Assembly: GCA_013044475.1 (NCBI GenBank)
Contig: JABEUM010000180.1
Location: 1-32,172 of the forward strand
Reading direction: 5' to 3'
DNA from: Acidimicrobiaceae bacterium
GTDB lineage: Bacteria > Actinomycetota > Acidimicrobiia > Acidimicrobiales > Acidimicrobiaceae
Length of the DNA stretch: 32,172 nucleotides
Shown piece after piece: positions 28,216 to 32,172 of this stretch (positions are counted from its first letter, which is position 1; every line of letters begins with the position of its first letter). The translations under genes were made by a program, and so were the position numbers. The notes under the pieces are model-generated. The model was given only the letters and a program-made list of their open reading frames with translations, did not search any database and was not told where the DNA came from.

Positions 28216-28552
28216 GGTTGCGATCACTTCCTCCCCTCAATGACAATCTAGAGTCTCAGCTCGTGAGGTCTAGCTGCCTCCAACTGATCAAAGAGGAGTG
28301 AGTTCATATGAATTTGCGTCAAATGATCCATCTTTTGCATCAGAGGCAAAAGACATGATAAACAAAGGTCACCGAGATGGTCCTCGTTAGCTTGACAAGC
28401 ACCTCGGGAAATGAGATGGGGCCCGACTCGCTGGATTCCAGCTCGGTTGCGGAAATCAGCTAACCATACTTGGTAGCCTTATACCCGCCCGCCGTCCTTG
28501 CTAGAGTGCCAGAACATTTAACCGTTGACTCCAGAATTTGGGAGAAAAGTAT
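28216..28552 (+). other. IcmF-MarR spacer with two hairpins
   Basis: CTAGA-GT-CTCA (28248-28258) pairs with TGAG-G-TCTAG (28264-28273), a possible icmF end hairpin lacking a U-tract. CTTTTGC (28332-28338) pairs perfectly with GCAAAAG (28346-28352) across a seven-base loop. AGAGGAG before ATG 28308 opens only a 16-codon frame. The promoter of the second MarR gene probably lies in 28440-28540. Confidence 0.4.
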
Positions 28553-29074
28553 ATGACAATAGCCACTCCATCCAATTTTGATCCAGTGCAAGAGGCGAGA
28601 AAACAGTGGCAAGCCCGGTGGCCTGAAGCCGCAACCGCAATGGCCGCGGCTACGTCGGTGATGCGGGCACAGCAGATAGTCCTTAGGGCCGTGGATAGCG
28701 CCCTCAAACCTTTTGGACTGACTTTTGCGAGATTCGAAGCCCTTGTTCTACTTTCCTTCACTCGCTCTGGACAGCTTCCATTAGGGAAGATGGGGGAAAG
28801 GCTGATGATTCACCCGACGAGCGTCACGAATATAGTTGATCGGCTGGTAGGTGACGAGCTAGTTGAAAGAATCCCACATCCTAAGGATCGAAGAACTATC
28901 CTAGCCAGGATAACTCCTTTAGGGCTTTCGTTGACAGCTGACGCGACTAAAGCGGTGAACGCAATACGGTTCGGTGTTGATGGATTGAGCGAGATCGATC
29001 AGGAGATGATGATCGTCCTAATCGGAGGATTGCGCAGATCGGCTGGCGACTATGCCAGCTCTGAGCGTACGTAG
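28553..29074 (+). CDS. MarR-family transcriptional regulator (second)
   Basis: A winged-helix regulator of 173 residues. The DNA-binding part reads LPLGKMGERLMIHPTSVTNIVDRL (about 83-106, helix-turn-helix core G-x-x-L-x-x-x-x-T-S-V-T-x-x-V-x-x-L). It is followed by the wing with HPKDRRTILARITPLG, the conserved D-R-R and L/I-T-x-x-G of the family. The ATG at 28553 is preferred because GGGAG lies eight bases before it; the TTG at 28538 contains that site. It follows icmF on the same strand after 337 bases and may control acyl-CoA metabolism, since several MarR/FadR-like proteins sense acyl or aromatic CoA compounds, but no operator matching a known consensus was found. Confidence 0.9.
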   Translation: MTIATPSNFDPVQEARKQWQARWPEAATAMAAATSVMRAQQIVLRAVDSALKPFGLTFARFEALVLLSFTRSGQLPLGKMGERLMIHPTSVTNIVDRLVGDELVERIPHPKDRRTILARITPLGLSLTADATKAVNAIRFGVDGLSEIDQEMMIVLIGGLRRSAGDYASSERT

Positions 29075-29512
29075 TTCCGGGCAAGTCCGAACCACCGCGA
29101 CCCTGCTATACCCCATCCAGCCTGATCAGAGCATTATTTCGAGGTGGCAATTTCTCACCACGCCCACCAGCCTTTTCACGATCTTCCTTGAATCCAGTTT
29201 CTGCCATCAATACAATTCCACTGGATGTGATCGCTAGAAAACTGAGCTACATGGCTCCCAAAAGATTCTTTGGCTGCTTGAATCGTGGTTCATCGGTTTT
29301 GCCTTGGTCTTCATTTTGGAGGCTTCAGTGTTAGGTTTTGGTTGCACAAGGTATTTGTCCGAGTTCCGCTTGCAAGCGGGCTGGTGGATTTCAGTCGACC
29401 TTATGAGCCTTGCCATTCTACCTTCACATTCAGTACCGCTGTCTACTCGTAGTTTTATCCGTTGTAGACAAGCGGGACTTGGATAAGGTGCATTATCAAT
29501 AAGGGGGTAACT
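29075..29512 (+). other. Original upstream region of the small secreted protein gene
   Basis: No gene seen. Before the insertion element arrived this region led directly into the secreted protein gene: AAGGGGG at 29502-29508 is an eight-base-spaced Shine-Dalgarno site for the ATG within the left target copy (29515-29517). A perfect 14-bp palindrome CCGCTTGCAAGCGG lies at 29366-29379 and could be an operator or a terminator stem. Confidence 0.5.
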
Positions 29513-29520
29513 AAATGATT
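29513..29520 (+). repeat. Target-site duplication, left copy
   Basis: AAATGATT immediately before the element; the identical eight bases follow its right end at 31513-31520. The next base, A, is shared too, so 9 bp is possible depending on where the element ends. It contains the original ATG of the interrupted gene. Confidence 0.75.
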
Positions 29521-29521
29521 A

Positions 29522-29544
29522 GGGTGCGGCTCTTTTGAAGTGAC
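29522..29544 (+). repeat. Left terminal inverted repeat of the insertion sequence
   Basis: Matches the reverse complement of 31489-31511 at 22 of 23 positions; the mismatch is G versus C at base 16. Confidence 0.85.
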
Positions 29545-29660
29545 GCTGCTGTAGGCCCTGACAGTCATCGGCTGAGGTCTGTTTGATACACCGTTTACCA
29601 TGTCAGACCCCTTGTGCTGTGCTAATCTGTAGTGATCAACAACTACAGATAGGAGCATGA

Positions 29661-29966
29661 ATGACTGCTGCTGGACATCCTGTCAAGCTCTCGGTACTGC
29701 GGGGCACGCTGATAATGTTTCGACGCCGGTGCAGCAAGCCCAACTGTCGCTGCGCCGCTGGCAATCCCCACGAGAGCCCAGCACTGGCGTATACCGAGAA
29801 CGGGCGGACTAAAACTCTTACATTGACCGATGTCGAGGTGCCTGAGGTTGCTGCTGCATTGGCCCGTTACGAAAAAGCAAGATCCGACCTTGATCAGGCG
29901 GCAGATGCTGGTATAGCAGATTTGCGTATCCGCCTCGCTACGCCTCGGCAACGGCGGCACAAATGA
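29661..29966 (+). CDS. Insertion-sequence accessory protein (DUF6788-like)
   Basis: A 101-residue protein encoded just before the transposase. A basic cysteine motif, RRRCSKPNCRCAAGNPHESP, is followed by strands (LAYTENGRTKTLTL) and an acidic-basic helix, matching the small DUF6788-type proteins that accompany some ISKra4-type transposases. AGGAG lies five bases before ATG 29661. Its last codons overlap the transposase start (ATGA at 29963-29966), so the two are coupled. The biochemical role is unknown; the C-x4-C-x-C pattern suggests metal or nucleic-acid binding. It appears intact. Confidence 0.75.
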   Translation: MTAAGHPVKLSVLRGTLIMFRRRCSKPNCRCAAGNPHESPALAYTENGRTKTLTLTDVEVPEVAAALARYEKARSDLDQAADAGIADLRIRLATPRQRRHK

Positions 29967-31476
29967 CTCAAGATCCGGTAGCGTCGAAAAGTTCACCCTA
30001 TAAAAGATCGCTGGAATGCTTCGAAGCAGTCGTTGGGTGGTTGAATAGTGAAGAGGTCCCATGGTTATCGCACGGAGACCTTGAGGCCCAGCTGGACATG
30101 AAGGGCCGAGAGCTGCTCCGACAACTTTTTCAAGATCACCTGGACTTACGCGCCGAGCGCGAGACGAGGCTCAACGGAGTCGTCGATGCCGAGGGAGTCT
30201 CACGGGGATCCATCGAACCGAGCCATGAGCGTTGCCTCGCCACGATATTCGGCGAAGTCGAAGTCCGGCGCCTCGCCTATCGCAGGCGCGGGCTCGCTAA
30301 CCTACATCCGGCCGATGCTTTGTTAAACCTTCCTGAGGAGCGTCACTCACATGGGATACGGCGCCTCGCAGCCATCGAAAGTGCACGTGGCTCCTTCGAC
30401 GGAGCGGTCGAGGCTATCGAACGTGCTACAGGACAACAGGTAGGCAAACGCCAGGTCGAACGGCTTGCAAGCCGGGCGGCGTCTGACTTCGATGAGTTCT
30501 ACGTCAAACGGTCCCAGAAAGAGAGCGATCCGGGTGACGTGCTGGTTCTCTCCTGTGATGGCAAGGGCATCGTCATGCGTCCCGATGCGTTGCGCAAGGC
30601 GACCGCAACAGCCGCGGCCAAGACCACCTGTAAGCTCGAGACCCGGCTCTCCAAAGGTGAAAAACGCAATCGCAAGCGCATGGCTGAGGTCGGTGCCGTC
30701 TACGATGCTACTCCCGTTACGCGTACTTCAGCCGACATCCTTCCCGCAACAGATACCAAGGACTCCAAGACCACGCCTGGACCGACTGCACACAACAAAT
30801 GGCTCACCGCATCTGTCCTTTTGGATGCTTCATCTGTCATCGGCCAGATCTTCGATGAAGCGGAGCGCCGGGATCCTGAGCATATACGCACCTGGGTGGC
30901 CCTTCTGGACGGGAACAACCACCAGATAGAACGCATCAAGGCCGAAGCCCGAACACGCAAGATAACGGTGTTGATTCTGATCGACCTCGTCACCATGTGC
31001 TCGAGTACCTCTGGAAGGCCGTCTGGTGCTTCTACTGAGAAGGTGATCCTGAAGCCGAGGACTGGGTACGCCGCCAGGCACTGGCAGTCCTTGATGGAAA
31101 GGCAACCCGAGTCGCCGGCTCTATCCGCCGGGCTGCTACCAGGGCAAGTCTGGAACCCATCAGTCGTGCTGGTGCTGATACTTGCGCCACCTACCTCAGC
31201 AATAAGGCCACCTACCTCGACTACCCGAGGGCTCTACGACAAGGCTGGCCAATTGCAACCGGGGTCATCGAGGGTGCCTGTCGCCATCTAGTGAAAGACC
31301 GCATGGACCTTACCGGAGCTCGCTGGGGACTCAAAGGGGCCGAAGCGGTATTGAAGCTCCGGGCATTACGCAGCAACGGTGATTTCAACGATTACTGGCG
31401 CTATCACCTCTCACGAGAACAGCAACGCATCCACCAGTCTCGATACGCCGACGGCATAATCCCTCAGGCAGCGTAA
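29963..31476 (+). pseudogene. Broken ISKra4-family transposase
   Basis: The N-terminal two-thirds is intact in frame 1: LLRQLFQDHLDLRAERE, FGEVEVRRLAYRRRG, HSHGIRRLAAIESARGSFD and VGKRQVERLA are typical of the family, and LVLSCDGKGI carries the first catalytic-type aspartate. Near 30975-31005 the frame shifts: frame 1 goes on to a stop at 31291 with unrelated sequence, while frame 2 resumes the protein as HHVLEYLWKAVWCFY, then a TGA at 31036-31038, then EGDPEAEDWVRRQALAVL and, to 31476, GVIEGACRHLVKDRMDLTG. So there are two lesions, one frameshift and one nonsense codon. Programmed frameshifting would not bypass the TGA, so inactivity is likely. Confidence 0.82.
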
Positions 31477-31488
31477 GCCCCGAAGGAG

Positions 31489-31511
31489 GTCACTTGAAAA
31501 GAGCCGCACCC
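31489..31511 (-). repeat. Right terminal inverted repeat of the insertion sequence
   Basis: Inverted partner of 29522-29544. Its inner border carries GAAGGAGG (31481-31488) followed by TTG 31494, which is in frame with the downstream gene. Confidence 0.85.
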
Positions 31512-31868
31512 AAAATGATTAGGCGGATTGACTTTTACGACACTGAAAGTACCAGGTCCAAAGGGAAGGTCGGCGGGTGGAAAGTACTCGCCGCCGCCGC
31601 TATCGGAGTTGTGGCGACACTAGCAATGGCGGCTCCCGCTTTCGCCGCGTTCGATACTTATACGGGCTCCGCATCTACACCAGTAACCAGCACTCATGCT
31701 AGCACAAACGCCTGCTTCGGGCAGGGGCGCTCTTACTACGCCCAAGGCGGACCTAACGGGGTGCTATCTCCTTATACCAATGGATACTGGATATCACAAA
31801 GGGCTGGTAACAATCCAAGCATAAACGACGCATACGCGGACGACTGCGGGTCACCTGCGGGAAACTGA
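31494..31868 (+). CDS. Small secreted protein, translationally fused to the insertion sequence
   Basis: An exported protein of unknown function. The body has a classic signal peptide: basic region, hydrophobic core VLAAAAIGVVATLAMAA and an A-F-A cleavage site, leaving about 73 mature residues rich in Ser, Thr, Asn, Gly and Tyr with two cysteines (NACFG, DDCGS) that could form one disulfide. The native start is ATG 31515 inside the target duplication (117 residues). The insertion separated it from its own ribosome site, but the element's right end gives GAAGGAGG and TTG 31494 in frame, adding seven residues (MKRAAPK). The gene may therefore still be translated. A strong hairpin follows at 31893. 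Confidence 0.7.
   Translation: MKRAAPKMIRRIDFYDTESTRSKGKVGGWKVLAAAAIGVVATLAMAAPAFAAFDTYTGSASTPVTSTHASTNACFGQGRSYYAQGGPNGVLSPYTNGYWISQRAGNNPSINDAYADDCGSPAGN
31513..31520 (+). repeat. Target-site duplication, right copy
   Basis: AAATGATT, identical to 29513-29520; it carries the ATG now read as codon 8 of the hybrid gene. Confidence 0.75.
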
Positions 31869-31892
31869 TTCGAAACGAACTCTGACGGAGAC

Positions 31893-31929
31893 AGATCGGT
31901 AACGGGTCCAATTGATCCGTTACCGATCT
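31893..31929 (+). terminator. Strong hairpin, probable terminator of the secreted-protein gene
   Basis: AGATCGGTAACGG pairs perfectly (13 bp) with CCGTTACCGATCT, with three more possible pairs toward a short loop, 24 bases after the stop codon. No U-tract follows, so it may act as a non-canonical terminator or 3' end protector. Confidence 0.6.
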
Positions 31930-32009
31930 GAACTGCGACAAGCTAACCGGAACTGAAGGGGTCTTGGATTTATTTCCTGCTAGCCGTTGGCCCAGACCCT
32001 CCTGGTGTT

Positions 32010-32023
32010 CGCTCATTTGAGCG
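32010..32023. repeat. 14-base inverted repeat
   Basis: CGCTCATTTGAGCG, six-base arms around two bases, in the non-coding stretch from 31930 to the window end. No gene is evident there. Confidence 0.3.
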
Positions 32024-32172
32024 GTTAGTCGAATTAACAATACACAGCAATTCCTTGGTCTGGGGTAGATTAAAAGTAGCTGCGACGGTCGATTTTTAGC
32101 AGCAATGCGTCTTATGTCAGTTGGATTAGTTCAAAAGCACAGGGGGGGAATAGGGGATTGCTCGACAAAGTC

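Larger units (their letters stand above)
29521..31512 (+). mobile_element. ISKra4-family-like insertion sequence, about 1992 bp
   Basis: Terminal inverted repeats of 23 bases (29522-29544 and 31489-31511) match with one mismatch; the outer part reads GGGTGCGGCTCTTTT on both ends. An 8- to 9-bp direct repeat flanks it. It carries a small accessory ORF and a transposase of the ISKra4 type in one direction, overlapping by ATGA. The transposase is disrupted, so this copy probably cannot move by itself. The well-kept ends and target duplication point to a relatively recent arrival. Confidence 0.85.

Noticed and set aside
28308-28358. Leader-peptide-like 16-codon frame with a good ribosome site before the second MarR gene.
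   Set aside because: Very short, nearly 200 bases from the next gene, and without a run of regulatory codons.

Overview
The window (about 50% GC by eye) reads as ordinary bacterial chromosome with two insertion-sequence scars. Frequent GTG/TTG starts, adjacent MetY and MetX genes, a fused IcmF mutase and long, gene-poor spacers suggest an actinobacterium. Something like the acidophilic Acidimicrobiia would fit, but no rRNA or other lineage marker is present, so this is inference. No tRNA, rRNA or CRISPR array was found.

Layout. 1-2699 (minus): a large membrane-anchored GAF/PAS/GGDEF diguanylate cyclase that runs off the left edge and ends in a helical, protoglobin-like segment. 3646-5027 (minus): a NicO/UreH-like metal permease translationally coupled to a Fur-family regulator, with two tandem 17-bp TTAG-N9-CTAA boxes just upstream. 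5640-8462 (plus): MarR regulator, SAM methyltransferase and 14-TM MFS exporter, a typical drug-response cassette, with a perfect 16-bp palindrome upstream. 8593-9678: the housekeeping GTPase YchF. 9762-12214 (minus): MetY-MetX, making homocysteine from O-acetylhomoserine. 12510-14077: an ArsC-type arsenate reductase convergent with a patatin-like phospholipase. 14564-16702: a CLC chloride channel/antiporter carrying both CBS and RCK_C-like domains. 17475-19698 (minus): a TDT/SLAC1-family transporter followed by a tiny ORF and a conserved-looking but unrecognised soluble protein.

19699-21198 is a gene-poor stretch holding a decayed IS200/IS605-type tnpB and its right-end hairpin. 21199-23508 (minus) is a full-length HypF with no other hyp gene nearby. 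24269-29074 (plus) holds a VOC-family protein, the fused adenosylcobalamin-dependent mutase IcmF and a second MarR regulator. 29521-31512 is an ISKra4-like element with near-perfect inverted repeats and a target duplication; its transposase is broken. It landed on the start codon of a small secreted protein gene and supplies a new Shine-Dalgarno and TTG start in frame with that gene, which ends at a strong hairpin.

No single novel defence-like system is evident. The most interesting items are the IS-gene translational fusion, the CLC-CBS-RCK architecture, the diguanylate cyclase with a C-terminal globin-like module, the operator candidates, a structured intergenic element near 24.0-24.2 kb, and a marked excess of the palindrome GCTAGC.
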